Below are positions 26,762 through 35,560 of a stretch of 64,000 bases of DNA, piece after piece (within the stretch, counting starts at the first letter, position 1; each line of letters starts with the position of its first letter). The stretch is taken from positions 980,336 through 1,044,335 of the forward strand of contig NC_019695.1 in assembly GCF_000317125.1 (NCBI RefSeq), read 5' to 3'. A program made the position numbers and the translations under genes. The notes under the pieces were generated by a model. That model was given only the letters and a program-made list of their open reading frames with translations, was not told the origin of the DNA and did no database searches. The DNA is from Chroococcidiopsis thermalis PCC 7203. Lineage in GTDB: Bacteria; Cyanobacteriota; Cyanobacteriia; Cyanobacteriales; Chroococcidiopsidaceae.

Positions 26762-26851
26762 GTTTATGCTCTGATTTGCTGTTGCGATCTTTGAGCGATC
26801 CCAGTTCTTGATTTGTCAAACTAGTATTAAGTATGAGTGGAGCGAAAAGCG

Positions 26852-27208
26852 ATGCTAGAAGATACAAAGGAGATAGCAGATTTTCACGCTCATGTCTATT
26901 ACGATCGCCAAAGTCGCGAAGTAGCAGCGCGTGTACGTGAAGAATTGAATACAAAATTCGACGTGAGGCTTGGGCGCTGGCATGACAATCCGATTGGTCC
27001 CCATCCCAAACCTATGTATCAAGTTGCCTTTTTACCAGAGCAATTTGGTGCGATTGTTTCCTGGTTAATGTTGCATCGTCAAGGATTAGATATTTTAGTC
27101 CATCCAACAACAGGTAACGATGTTGCCGACCATACAAACCATGCCCTTTGGTTAGGAGACAAGTTAGAGCTAAATATAGAGTTTCTTAGAGCCATTAAAA
27201 CGACTTAA
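26852..27208 (+). CDS. DOPA 4,5-dioxygenase-family protein
   Basis: A 118-residue protein matching the small DOPA-dioxygenase family: FHAHVYYD near the N-terminus, GPHPKPMYQVAF in the middle, then LVHPTTGNDVADHTNHALWLG, giving the metal-ligand His set. Family members open the catechol ring of L-DOPA, yielding betalamic-acid-type products in fungi, plants and some bacteria; a few cyanobacterial homologues have been shown to do so. The natural substrate here is not known. ATG 26852 is preferred (TGGAGCGA upstream) over GTG 26837. Confidence 0.8.
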   Translation: MLEDTKEIADFHAHVYYDRQSREVAARVREELNTKFDVRLGRWHDNPIGPHPKPMYQVAFLPEQFGAIVSWLMLHRQGLDILVHPTTGNDVADHTNHALWLGDKLELNIEFLRAIKTT

Positions 27209-27319
27209 TTTCAAGGAAAAATACAAGTTTCAGAATACAGATGAACTCAAAATAGTCATATTATATCAATTTTATATGCTGACATCTGCCTGTTTTAAAT
27301 TAAACGAATTTGACTGGTA

Positions 27320-27973
27320 ATGAGTAGAATTGGCATGGCTTTTGCAGAAGGTTTAATCGCCTTTATTGCTACAAATATTGATGATATTATTGTCTTGCTA
27401 CTCTTTTTCTCTCAAATAAATGCTAATTTTCGTCGTCGGCATATCGTTATCGGTCAGTATCTAGGTTTTACAACTATTGTTTTGGCTAGCTTACCAGGTT
27501 TTTTTGGTGGTTTAATTGTACCGCGAGAATGGATTGGTTTACTAGGACTCTTGCCAATAATAATTGGGTTTAAGCAATTAGTAAATCGCAAAATAGAAAC
27601 CGTACAAGTACAAACAGTAACCAGCTTTGAAAATTCTAGTTATCGTAATTCCACATTTTCTTTCCTTTTAAGTCTTCTGAACCCTCATACTTATAAAGTT
27701 GCAGCAGTAACACTTGCTAATGGGGGCGATAATATTAGTATCTATATTCCGTTATTTGCTGGTAGTCAACTTGCTAGTTTAAGTATAATTCTCGCTGTAT
27801 TTTTTTTGATGGTAGGAGTTTGGTGTGCGATCGCCTATTTATTAACTCGCCAACCTACTATTGCCAATATTTTAAGTCGCTACGGTCAACCGATAGTTCC
27901 TTTCATATTGATTGGCTTAGGTTTATTTATTCTGTATGAAAGAGGCACGTTCGGGCTAATATTTTCAGCTTGA
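27320..27973 (+). CDS. CadD-family (cadmium resistance) membrane transporter
   Basis: A 217-residue protein with about six membrane helices. It shows the family opening (FIATNIDDIIVLLLFF), in which the NxDD motif lies inside the first helix, and a second SLLNPHTYKVAAVT motif. Related to CadD/LysE-type exporters of heavy metals or cations. The transported ion cannot be identified from sequence. Transcribed alone, convergent with pyrE. Confidence 0.78.
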   Translation: MSRIGMAFAEGLIAFIATNIDDIIVLLLFFSQINANFRRRHIVIGQYLGFTTIVLASLPGFFGGLIVPREWIGLLGLLPIIIGFKQLVNRKIETVQVQTVTSFENSSYRNSTFSFLLSLLNPHTYKVAAVTLANGGDNISIYIPLFAGSQLASLSIILAVFFLMVGVWCAIAYLLTRQPTIANILSRYGQPIVPFILIGLGLFILYERGTFGLIFSA

Positions 27974-27994
27974 ACTTACAATATTTAAGCAATT

Positions 27995-28570
27995 TTAAGA
28001 ATTCATTTGCTGATATCGTGCTTGAAGCTCCTCAATGGAAAATAATGTCCGAAACTTCAATCCTTTCGCTGCATATAACTCAGCACCACCTTGCTTTCTA
28101 TCTACCAACGATATAACTTCCTCAACTTTATACCCCGCCTCTCGCAATCTTTCAACTGCTTTCATTGCTGATTGTCCAGTCGTGACAACATCTTCTAGAA
28201 CCACAACCAAAGCACCATCTGGTAATACTGGACCTTCAATATACGCTCTCGTACCATGTCCTTTAGTTTCTTTACGAATAATCAAAGCTGGAATGGGACG
28301 ATTTTCAATCGCAGAAACCACACTCACGGCACTAACAATGGGATCGGCTCCCAGTGTCAATCCTGCCACTGCTTGCGTGTCTGGTGGTAGCAGAGATAAT
28401 AACAAACGACCGATCGCCAAAGCACCTTGAGGGTGTAACGTAACTAATTTGCCATTAATGTAATAAGAACTGCGTTGACCAGAAGACAGGACAAAATCAC
28501 CCTCTTTGTAGGCAAGTTGACAGAGTAGATCGAGTAGTTCTTGGCGTAGTGCAGTTAAATCGGTTGTCAT
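27995..28570 (-). CDS. pyrE: Orotate phosphoribosyltransferase
   Basis: A 191-residue PRTase with the PRPP-binding motif VVVLEDVVTTGQSAM (about 121-135) and an active-site loop containing RKETKGHG (about 98-105), the flexible-loop Lys of OPRTases. It converts orotate and PRPP to OMP in pyrimidine synthesis. Stand-alone gene, no pyrF adjacent. The upstream 200 bases carry short repeats (CAGGGAGCAGGGAACAGGGA type). Confidence 0.93.
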   Translation of the reverse strand: MTTDLTALRQELLDLLCQLAYKEGDFVLSSGQRSSYYINGKLVTLHPQGALAIGRLLLSLLPPDTQAVAGLTLGADPIVSAVSVVSAIENRPIPALIIRKETKGHGTRAYIEGPVLPDGALVVVLEDVVTTGQSAMKAVERLREAGYKVEEVISLVDRKQGGAELYAAKGLKFRTLFSIEELQARYQQMNS

Positions 28571-28778
28571 AATTTGAGAAAGCAGGGAGCAGGGAACAGG
28601 GAGTCGGGAGTCGGGAAGATAGCTGAGCGAGCAATTCTAGTCACTAGTCACCAGCCACTAGTCAGTCTCTACTAATAACTGATAATCGATCGCTAATTGA
28701 TAAAACGGGGAAGAATAGGCTAAGACTGATGCAACAGTTCAGTATAAGTCAAAATTGCAACAGTATAGAGGACATTCT

Positions 28779-29144
28779 ATGCCCATCAAATTCAACCGCT
28801 TCAGTGGTATTCTACTCGCGATCGCTGCTGTCTCTGGATTTCAGGCTAGCGCGATCGCCCAACCAAGCAACCGTACTCTTGCCGATCGCTTTGAGCAAGC
28901 GATGTTCACTAGCGGTCGTGATTTCTTCCAAAATCGTTCTTTCGGACGACAATTTGATTGGCTGTTGGGAACAAACGGATTTCCCGACAACGAAATTAAT
29001 CGCGACGCGAAACGGACTGATGACCTGTACCGCACTGCACTAGAGCAGCAAGTCTCTAGCGATCCGGTCATCCGCACGCGAGATCTGCCTAATCCATACA
29101 GAACTTCAGTTTTGGAGTCTAAGAAGTCTAGTAATCCAAAGTAA
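28779..29144 (+). CDS. Secreted small protein of unknown function
   Basis: The 121-residue product begins MPIKFNRFSGILLAIAAVSG and ends its leader at an AxA-type site (ASAIAQ), so it is probably exported. The mature part has repeated DRFEQAMF, FFQNRSF and LEQQVSSDPVIRTRDLPNPY segments. ATG 28779 follows GAGG (28768-28771). I recognise no domain; many cyanobacteria carry similar short exported proteins. Confidence 0.6.
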   Translation: MPIKFNRFSGILLAIAAVSGFQASAIAQPSNRTLADRFEQAMFTSGRDFFQNRSFGRQFDWLLGTNGFPDNEINRDAKRTDDLYRTALEQQVSSDPVIRTRDLPNPYRTSVLESKKSSNPK

Positions 29145-29160
29145 TTTGCCAGTCGGGAAT

Positions 29161-29296
29161 CAATACTTCTTGGTTAGAATTCGATCCCTCCAACCTCCCT
29201 TAAAAAGGGAGGCTAAAGACAGCTTCATTTCCCTCTTGTCAAGGGGGATTAAGGGGGATCTTCCAAAGGCTGTGCAATCATAACCGAGAAGTATTG
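29161..29296. mobile_element. MITE-like element with 10-bp target duplication
   Basis: The 136-bp element starts CAATACTTCTTGGTTA and ends TAACCGAGAAGTATTG, 15 of 16 bases complementary. It is flanked on both sides by the identical 10-mer AGTCGGGAAT (29151-29160 and 29297-29306). Inside are the palindromic GGGAGG/CCTCCC and GGGGGATC repeats. It has no reading frame, so it must be mobilised in trans, if at all. Confidence 0.78.
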
Positions 29297-29426
29297 AGTC
29301 GGGAATAGGGGAGCGCTCTAAATTCCCACAAGCAATCATAGATTCTGTAGCGATCGCCGCTCATCACCAGTAGCCAGTCTGGTAATTTTTGCTTGGTAGT
29401 TTTTGCTGAGTGTTGACTCTTAGAAA

Positions 29427-29499
29427 TCCAGGGTGCAGGAGTTGAACCTGCCTAAGGCGAATTATGAGTTCGCTGCCTCAACCGCTCGGCCAACCCTGG
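29427..29499 (-). tRNA. tRNA-Met (anticodon CAU)
   Basis: The reverse strand folds into a 73-nt cloverleaf: acceptor CCAGGGT/ACCCTGG (7 bp), D-arm GCC...GGC, anticodon stem GCGAA/TTCGC with loop CTCATAA (anticodon CAU), 5-nt variable loop and T-arm GCAGG/CCTGC with loop TTCAACT. CCA is not encoded. The D-arm sequence GCCGAGCGGTTGAGGC is of a type seen in tRNA-Leu/Ser, and tRNA-Ile with a lysidine-modified CAU is an alternative reading, but Met is the simplest. Confidence 0.85.
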
Positions 29500-29645
29500 C
29501 GGAGTTTATATTGTAACTTAGATTGTCAAGGCAAATTGTTTAGTCTCAATACTTAATATCGCCACAAGACAAATAGTACATAATTTACATAACCGCAATG
29601 ATATAACTAGCTCATTCGTTAGCAAACAACTGGTGTAAGGAGTCA

Positions 29646-30368
29646 ATGCTCTGGATTAAGCGAGCATCATTAAGAAAAGTCAATTCAACCGTCGCCCTGA
29701 CGTTGATCTTGTTGCTTCTGATGTTGATCGGGGGTTATATAAGTGCAATCTGGGGATATGCGATCGGACATGAAGCGATTGAAGGCGTAAATCAACCCGA
29801 TTCTCGTCCCGCCGGGAAAATTGGATTTCGCAAAAATAAGTCTCAACAGCAGCAAGGCGTGGTGATGCTCAAAGAAGCCGATGTCTTAGCTGCCGTAAAA
29901 GCTAGAATTGACGGCAAAGGAAAAAAAGCCAAGCCGGAGAAGCCGTTAATTGAAAATCCGCAGAACGACAAGCGATCGTCTACAAAATCAAAGTTGGTGG
30001 CTGAGAGCGAGTCCCCTCAGCCTGGATTTCCAATGATTTCTAAAACCGAAGGAGTGTCCTTAGAAATTGCATCTGCACGATTTTCTGGCGGGGCATTACA
30101 GTTGAAGATGAACTTTAAAAACGAAGGAGATAGAACCATCAGGTTTCTATCTAGCTTTTTAGATGTAACCAACGAACGAGGACAGACACTCAGCGCCAAC
30201 ACGGAAGGCTTTCCTGAAGAATTACCAGCTAACGGCAAAACTGTTGCCAGCACGCTCAGTATCTCCACTGCTCTGCTCGACAACGTACAGAAAATTTCTT
30301 TACATCTGACCGATTATCCCGAACAGCGATTGCAGTTACAAATGTTAAATATTCCTGTAGTTAGGTAA
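29646..30368 (+). CDS. Membrane-anchored protein of unknown function
   Basis: One N-terminal membrane helix (about 17-40, TLILLLLMLIGGYISAIWGY) is followed by a low-complexity linker rich in Lys, Gln and Pro, and a C-terminal beta-rich domain (about 140-240) with SLEIASARFSGGALQLKMNF, resembling DUF4352/FxLYD-type extracellular domains. ATG 29646 follows TAAGGAG (29636-29642). Probably faces the periplasm. Family assignment of the C-terminal domain is tentative. Confidence 0.6.
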   Translation: MLWIKRASLRKVNSTVALTLILLLLMLIGGYISAIWGYAIGHEAIEGVNQPDSRPAGKIGFRKNKSQQQQGVVMLKEADVLAAVKARIDGKGKKAKPEKPLIENPQNDKRSSTKSKLVAESESPQPGFPMISKTEGVSLEIASARFSGGALQLKMNFKNEGDRTIRFLSSFLDVTNERGQTLSANTEGFPEELPANGKTVASTLSISTALLDNVQKISLHLTDYPEQRLQLQMLNIPVVR

Positions 30369-30485
30369 ATAACGGGACAAGGGGACAGGAGAGAAGTCAA
30401 AATTCACGCATTCAAAATTCAAAATTCAAAACTTTCCAACTCCCTACTCCCTGCTCCCAGCTCGTCCCTGCTCCCTCCACCAAAG

Positions 30486-31880
30486 ATGAGTGCTTTCCCT
30501 CCCCTGAATTGGGCAGATATTTGGCTCAGATTATTATCTGTGCTGTTGTTGATTGCCATTAATGCTTTTTTTGTCACGGCTGAGTTTTCCCTTGTTTCCG
30601 TGAGGCGATCGCGGATTTATCAGTTGGTAGAAGCGGGAGACTGGCAAGCGCTGACAGTACAATCGCTACAACGCAGTCTCGAGCGCGTCCTCTCTACTAC
30701 CCAACTTGGGATCACTCTTTCCAGTCTTGCCTTGGGTTGGATTGGCGAGAGTACGATGGGCGTACTGGTTGCTGCTTGGTTAGAGCAGTTACCCTTACCT
30801 GCGGGAGAGCGGGCTTTTATTACCCATGCGATCTCCATTTCAGTTGCTTTTTTTCTAGTTGCCTATTTGCAAATCGTGCTGGGAGAATTATGTCCCAAGT
30901 CAGTCGCGCTGCTCTACTCCGAGCAACTAGCGCGGTTATTGGGTTCACCCCTCAAAGCGATCGCCCGCATTTTTACGCCCTTTGTCTGGATTCTCAACCA
31001 ATCCACGCGCTTTCTGCTGCGTTTAGTGGGTATTCAATACACGGGACAAGCTTGGAGACCACCAGTTACTCCCGAAGAGTTACAACTGATTATTTCTACC
31101 GAGCGAGAATCGACTGGCTTAGAGGCAGAAGAACGAGCGTTACTGAATAATATTTTTGAATTCGGTACGGTCAAAGTTGGGGCAGTCATGGTACAGCGTC
31201 CGCAAATTATTGCTTTATCCATGAACGCCACGTTGCAAACTCTGTTGCAAGCAGTTGCAGCTACGGGACACTCTCGCTACCCCATTATTGGTAAATCGTT
31301 GGACGAAGTACGGGGCATTATTCACCTCAAAGACCTAGCAGAACCACTCGCTCTAGGAAAAATTTCCCTATCAACAGAAATTTATCCCTGGATGCGTCCT
31401 GCCCAATTTGTACCGGAACACACCTCATTAGGCGAACTTCTGCCTGTCATGCAGCAAAGCTTGAGACATTCCATCCGTGCGGAACGAGCCACGATTATAG
31501 TTGTCAACGAGTTTGGCGGAACCGTAGGACTAGTCACGCTACAAGATTTAATTGCCGAGATTATTGGCGATGCAGGGGCGATAGAAAGCACCGATGAGCT
31601 GTTGATCCAGAGTTTGGACGACAGAACATACTTGGTACAGGCACAAATGAACTTAGAAGACCTCAACAAGTTATTGAATTTAGATTTACCTCTGAGACAA
31701 GATTATCAGACCTTGGGAGGATTTATTTTGTATCAACTACAAGAAATCCCCGCCGTCGGCACAACCTTAAATTATCAAAACCTGGAATTTACTATCGTTT
31801 CTGTTGAAGGACCCCGCCTTGACGAGATTAAGATTCACCTTTTGCAAGGAGCAGAGAGCAGCGAGCAGGGAGCAGAGTAA
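30486..31880 (+). CDS. CNNM/CorC-like (hemolysin-family) membrane protein
   Basis: Three to four membrane helices in a DUF21 domain (about 1-190), then a CBS pair (about 215-340, PQIIALSMNATLQTLLQ and FVPEHTSLGELLPV) and a CorC/HlyC domain. Members act in divalent-cation (Mg2+/Co2+) efflux or homeostasis; the older name hemolysin is misleading. The final residues (GAESSEQGAE) are encoded in a GAGCAG short repeat, so the real tail may differ. Confidence 0.85.
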   Translation: MSAFPPLNWADIWLRLLSVLLLIAINAFFVTAEFSLVSVRRSRIYQLVEAGDWQALTVQSLQRSLERVLSTTQLGITLSSLALGWIGESTMGVLVAAWLEQLPLPAGERAFITHAISISVAFFLVAYLQIVLGELCPKSVALLYSEQLARLLGSPLKAIARIFTPFVWILNQSTRFLLRLVGIQYTGQAWRPPVTPEELQLIISTERESTGLEAEERALLNNIFEFGTVKVGAVMVQRPQIIALSMNATLQTLLQAVAATGHSRYPIIGKSLDEVRGIIHLKDLAEPLALGKISLSTEIYPWMRPAQFVPEHTSLGELLPVMQQSLRHSIRAERATIIVVNEFGGTVGLVTLQDLIAEIIGDAGAIESTDELLIQSLDDRTYLVQAQMNLEDLNKLLNLDLPLRQDYQTLGGFILYQLQEIPAVGTTLNYQNLEFTIVSVEGPRLDEIKIHLLQGAESSEQGAE

Positions 31881-31988
31881 GAGAGCTGGGGGAGCAACTC
31901 AAAATTCACACATTAATTCCGAATTCCGAACTCCGAATTCCGAATTCTCCTCACACTCCATTCTTCACTGGTCACTAATAACTGCTCC

Positions 31989-32678
31989 CTACTCCCTCCT
32001 ATAAGGCAAAGGATCTTCCAGCCCTAGAGCAGCAAATGCAGCTAAACGCAGACGGCATGAGTCACAAACACCGCAGGCAAGTTCGTCGCCTGCGTAGCAA
32101 GACCAGGTTTTTTCCCAAGGTACGCCCAATCGATCGCCCAGTTGAATAATTTCGGTTTTTTTCAGCTGAATGAGAGGAGCAACAATTGCGATCGCGTTTC
32201 CTTCCCGCCCTTGTTTCGTACCTAGACGAAATACTTCTTGCATAGCTTGGATGTAATCGGGACGGCAATCGGGATAGCCGGAGTAATCGAGGGCATTTAC
32301 GCCAATGTAAACGCGGCTGGCATTTAAAGTTTCAGCATAAGCCAGGGCAAAACTCAAAAAGATTGTATTGCGGGCTGGTACGTAGGTAACGGGTATATTT
32401 TGCGCCATTTCGTCGAGCGATCGCGCTTGGGGTAAATTGATGCTGCTATCAGTTAAAGCAGAACCGCCCCACTGCCGCAAATCGAAAGATATGAGTTTAT
32501 GGTCTGCCACTTCTGCCGATCGCGCGATCGTCTTAGCTGCCTCTAATTCTCGGCGATGTCGCTGTTGATAATCAAAAGAAATCGCATAGCAATCATAGCC
32601 ATCTGCCCGTGCCTGGTACAGCACCGTTGATGAGTCTAATCCCCCAGATAGCAAAATTACAGCTTTGTCATTTGTCAT
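31989..32678 (-). CDS. queC: 7-cyano-7-deazaguanine synthase
   Basis: A 229-residue protein with the PP-loop SGGLDSST (11-18) and the zinc-binding cysteines Cys194, Cys202, Cys205 and Cys208 (motif CGVCDSC). QueC converts 7-carboxy-7-deazaguanine to preQ0 with ATP and ammonia, on the way to queuosine. No other que genes are adjacent. The ATG at the repeat boundary (32678) is the only start that keeps the whole N-terminal nucleotide-binding strand. Confidence 0.94.
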   Translation of the reverse strand: MTNDKAVILLSGGLDSSTVLYQARADGYDCYAISFDYQQRHRRELEAAKTIARSAEVADHKLISFDLRQWGGSALTDSSINLPQARSLDEMAQNIPVTYVPARNTIFLSFALAYAETLNASRVYIGVNALDYSGYPDCRPDYIQAMQEVFRLGTKQGREGNAIAIVAPLIQLKKTEIIQLGDRLGVPWEKTWSCYAGDELACGVCDSCRLRLAAFAALGLEDPLPYRRE

Positions 32679-33212
<534 letters not shown>

Positions 33213-34283
33213 GTGCAAAATACCATGTCTAAGGGGCAAGTAGTCCCGCAGATGCAGCGCAACCAACCTGAAGCAATTAAGATTGGCGTGGTTGGAGTGG
33301 GCAATATGGGGCAACATCACGCCCGCGTCCTAAGTTTGCTCAAGGACGTGGAACTGGTGGGTATAGCAGATATTAATGTCGAGCGAGGACTCGATATTGC
33401 TAGCAAGTACAGAGTGCGTTTTTTTGAAGACTATCGAGATTTACTGCCTCATGTCGAGGCAGTTTGCGTAGCTGTCCCCACTCGCGCCCATTATGCTGTT
33501 GGGATGACCTGCCTAAAAGAAGGGGTTCACGTCCTGATTGAAAAGCCGATCGCTGCTAGTATTTCTGAAGCAGAATCTCTAGTCAATACAGCTGCCCAAG
33601 CTCAAAGAATCCTTCAAGTCGGTCACATCGAGCGCTTCAGTCCAGCATTTCAAGAATTAAGCAAAGTTTTAAAGACAGAGCAATTGATGGCAATTGAGGC
33701 TCGTCGCATGAGTCCCGCTGCTCAAAGAGCCAACGATGTCTCGGTCGTCTTAGATTTAATGATTCATGACATCGACCTATTGTTAGAATTGGCTGACGCG
33801 CCAGTAGTGAAGCTAACTGCTAGTGGCAGCTGTGGTTCTGATTCAGGATATTTAGATTACGTCACGGCAACTCTAGGTTTTGCGAATGGAATTGTCGCAA
33901 CGCTCACAGCTAGTAAAGTGACTCACCGCAAAATTCGCCGCATCGCTGCCCATTGTAAAAATTCCTTGACTGAGGCAGATTTTCTGAACAATGAAATTCT
34001 GATCCACCGTCAAACCACTGCTAACTGTATGACAGAACACGGTCAGGTGCTTTACCGTCAAGATGGCTTGATTGAAAAAGTTTACACGAGCAACGCCGAT
34101 AAACTTTGCGCCGAATTAGAACATTTTGTGAGCTGCGTGCGTGGTGGTAGCCAGCCCTCTGTAGGAGGAGAACAAGCACTGAAAGCTTTGCGCTTGGCAA
34201 GTTTAATCGAGCAAATGGCTGTAGACGGTCATGCTTGGAAGCTACCAGAACGGGAGTACGAGTATCCGATTGTTGCCGTTTAG
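33213..34283 (+). CDS. Gfo/Idh/MocA-family oxidoreductase
   Basis: A 356-residue protein with a Rossmann start GVVGVGNMGQHHARVL (about 26-41) and the family motif EKPIAAS (about 110-116), which holds the conserved catalytic Lys of EKP. The C-terminal half has the beta-sheet substrate domain (SGYLDYVTATLGF). It reduces or oxidises a sugar or related alcohol with NAD(P). GTG 33213 lies 8 nt after GGAGGAG and is preferred over ATG 33225. The substrate is unknown; a nucleotide-sugar or inositol role is only a guess. Confidence 0.85.
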   Translation: MQNTMSKGQVVPQMQRNQPEAIKIGVVGVGNMGQHHARVLSLLKDVELVGIADINVERGLDIASKYRVRFFEDYRDLLPHVEAVCVAVPTRAHYAVGMTCLKEGVHVLIEKPIAASISEAESLVNTAAQAQRILQVGHIERFSPAFQELSKVLKTEQLMAIEARRMSPAAQRANDVSVVLDLMIHDIDLLLELADAPVVKLTASGSCGSDSGYLDYVTATLGFANGIVATLTASKVTHRKIRRIAAHCKNSLTEADFLNNEILIHRQTTANCMTEHGQVLYRQDGLIEKVYTSNADKLCAELEHFVSCVRGGSQPSVGGEQALKALRLASLIEQMAVDGHAWKLPEREYEYPIVAV

Positions 34284-34311
34284 CGAGCAAGTTTAAATAG
34301 CACGTTTTTTG

Positions 34312-34339
34312 GTAAAAGCACGCAGCCGCGTGCTTTTAC
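34312..34339 (+). terminator. Hairpin after the oxidoreductase gene
   Basis: GTAAAAGCACGC-AGCC-GCGTGCTTTTAC forms a 12-bp stem with a 4-nt loop, 28 nt downstream of the stop codon and followed by TTTATG. A plausible terminator, bidirectional in sequence. Confidence 0.6.
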
Positions 34340-34403
34340 TTTATGTATGAAGATATTGCGATCGCCATAACTCGAATATAAATCAATACGATTCAGATAA
34401 GAC

Positions 34404-34520
34404 GATCCCCCCTAGCCCCCCTTAAAAAGGGGGGAATCATAGCGCTTAAAAAGGGGGGAATCATAGCGCTTAAAAAGGGGGGAATCGTAGCCCCCCTTCT
34501 CAAGGGGGGTTGGGGGGATC
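34404..34520. repeat. GATCCCCCC palindromic repeat with 24-bp tandem core
   Basis: Outer arms GATCCCCCCTAGCCCCCCTT and AAGGGGGGTTGGGGGGATC surround three copies of a 24-bp unit starting CTTAAAAAGGGGGGAATC at 34421, 34445 and 34469. Same family as 3193-4400 and 58302-58337. Flanking sequence to 34600 holds two direct TATGGCGATCGCTCT copies. Confidence 0.8.
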
Positions 34521-34652
34521 TTCGAGGCGCGATCGCTTTTTACTGAACTGTATTGGAATATAAATTTATGGCGATCGCTCTGTAAATTTATGGCGATCGC
34601 TCTAGCTTAAATATCTTAAATCAATAACACTCTTAGATATAGTCAATAACCT

Positions 34653-34705
34653 GAAGCTGTGCCGTAGGATGGGGAGCCACTACGCCGAACGGGTCATTTA
34701 GCTTC
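34653..34705 (+). other. Possible structured RNA element
   Basis: GAAGCT at 34653-34658 pairs with AGCTTC at 34700-34705, and inside it CGTAG (34663-34667) pairs with CTACG (34680-34684). It sits 130 nt before the next gene. I cannot assign it to a known riboswitch class; it may be a leader RNA or chance pairing. Confidence 0.3.
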
Positions 34706-34837
34706 AAGTAAGTCGCATTTAAGAATTAAAACCTGACTTTTTCAGAACTTTCTTGGGTTGAGCGCTTATCTAACCCAAACTATAATTATACATAACTAAA
34801 CGGTATTGTATTTAAATATCTTGAAAAACTAAAAATA

Positions 34838-35164
34838 ATGATCGCTTTTGAAGTATATCTAAACGGAGAAAAGCTCTGTACAGCAGGTTTGAGAGATTTA
34901 AGCGTTCTTACAGCAATTTTGAACTGGAGGCAGCGTCAAGCAGACGCTCCAGCTGCAAACCCTGAAGAGTTAGATGCTGAAGATTTCAGATTGTATGTGG
35001 GTGGGATGTTGAATATTGCAGAAGGTAGTCGAGAATTTCTCAGATGGCTCGATCTCAATCTCGAAGTCGGTGATGAAATAACCATCAAGATTGCAGATGC
35101 AAATACTGTAGATATACCAATTAGACGGGAGAAAGTAGAGCTAAATTTCAGTCCTCGAAAGTAG
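34838..35164 (+). CDS. Hypothetical small cytoplasmic protein
   Basis: A 108-residue acidic protein (MIAFEVYLNGEKLCTAGLRD start, C-terminal IKIADANTVDIPIRREKVEL). No signal, membrane helix or familiar motif is visible. The repeated AEGSREFLRWLDLNLEVGDE segment suggests a compact alpha/beta fold. The gene stands alone downstream of a long repeat-rich region. Confidence 0.5.
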   Translation: MIAFEVYLNGEKLCTAGLRDLSVLTAILNWRQRQADAPAANPEELDAEDFRLYVGGMLNIAEGSREFLRWLDLNLEVGDEITIKIADANTVDIPIRREKVELNFSPRK

Positions 35165-35324
35165 GAACGAAACCGATCTTTTAGGTTATTTTAAGCTTTG
35201 AAAGCTAAAACAAGCAGACCGAGAGTAATTCTTCTGGGCGATCGTCAAGCCAAATTGGAAAAGAAAGACTAAAATCGAATACGGAGATTTTAGTCTTTTG
35301 AACGCAGGAGGATTTACATCAAGT

Positions 35325-35462
35325 ATGTCCGACTTGAACCGAGGAATTATGAAGTTCGATGGGGCGGATAGTCCCAAGGTAGTGATTGTATCTACCGTAC
35401 TACTGTTAGGAGCGATCGCCGCCTTAATATTTTGGGCGCTACGAGTAGCTTATGCTGTTTAG
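35325..35462 (+). CDS. 45-residue single-helix membrane protein, possibly Psb35-like
   Basis: ATG 35325, 12 nt after CAGGAGGA, encodes MSDLNRGIMKFDGADSPKVV followed by one hydrophobic helix (VIVSTVLLLGAIAALIFWAL) and VAYAV. A polar N-terminus with NRGIMKF and ADSP and a single membrane helix recalls small conserved thylakoid proteins such as Psb35 (Ssl2148). I am not certain of that match; the coding call itself is well supported. Confidence 0.55.
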   Translation: MSDLNRGIMKFDGADSPKVVIVSTVLLLGAIAALIFWALRVAYAV

Positions 35463-35560
35463 TTATTAGTTATCAGTGGCTAGTGACTAGTGACTAGTGG
35501 TTAGACCAAAATAAGAATCAAGCCACAAGCCACTAACCACTAACCACTCATTAGCGATCG

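Noticed and set aside
34421-34492. CRISPR-like array
   Set aside because: The 24-bp units are contiguous with no unique spacers, so this is a tandem repeat.
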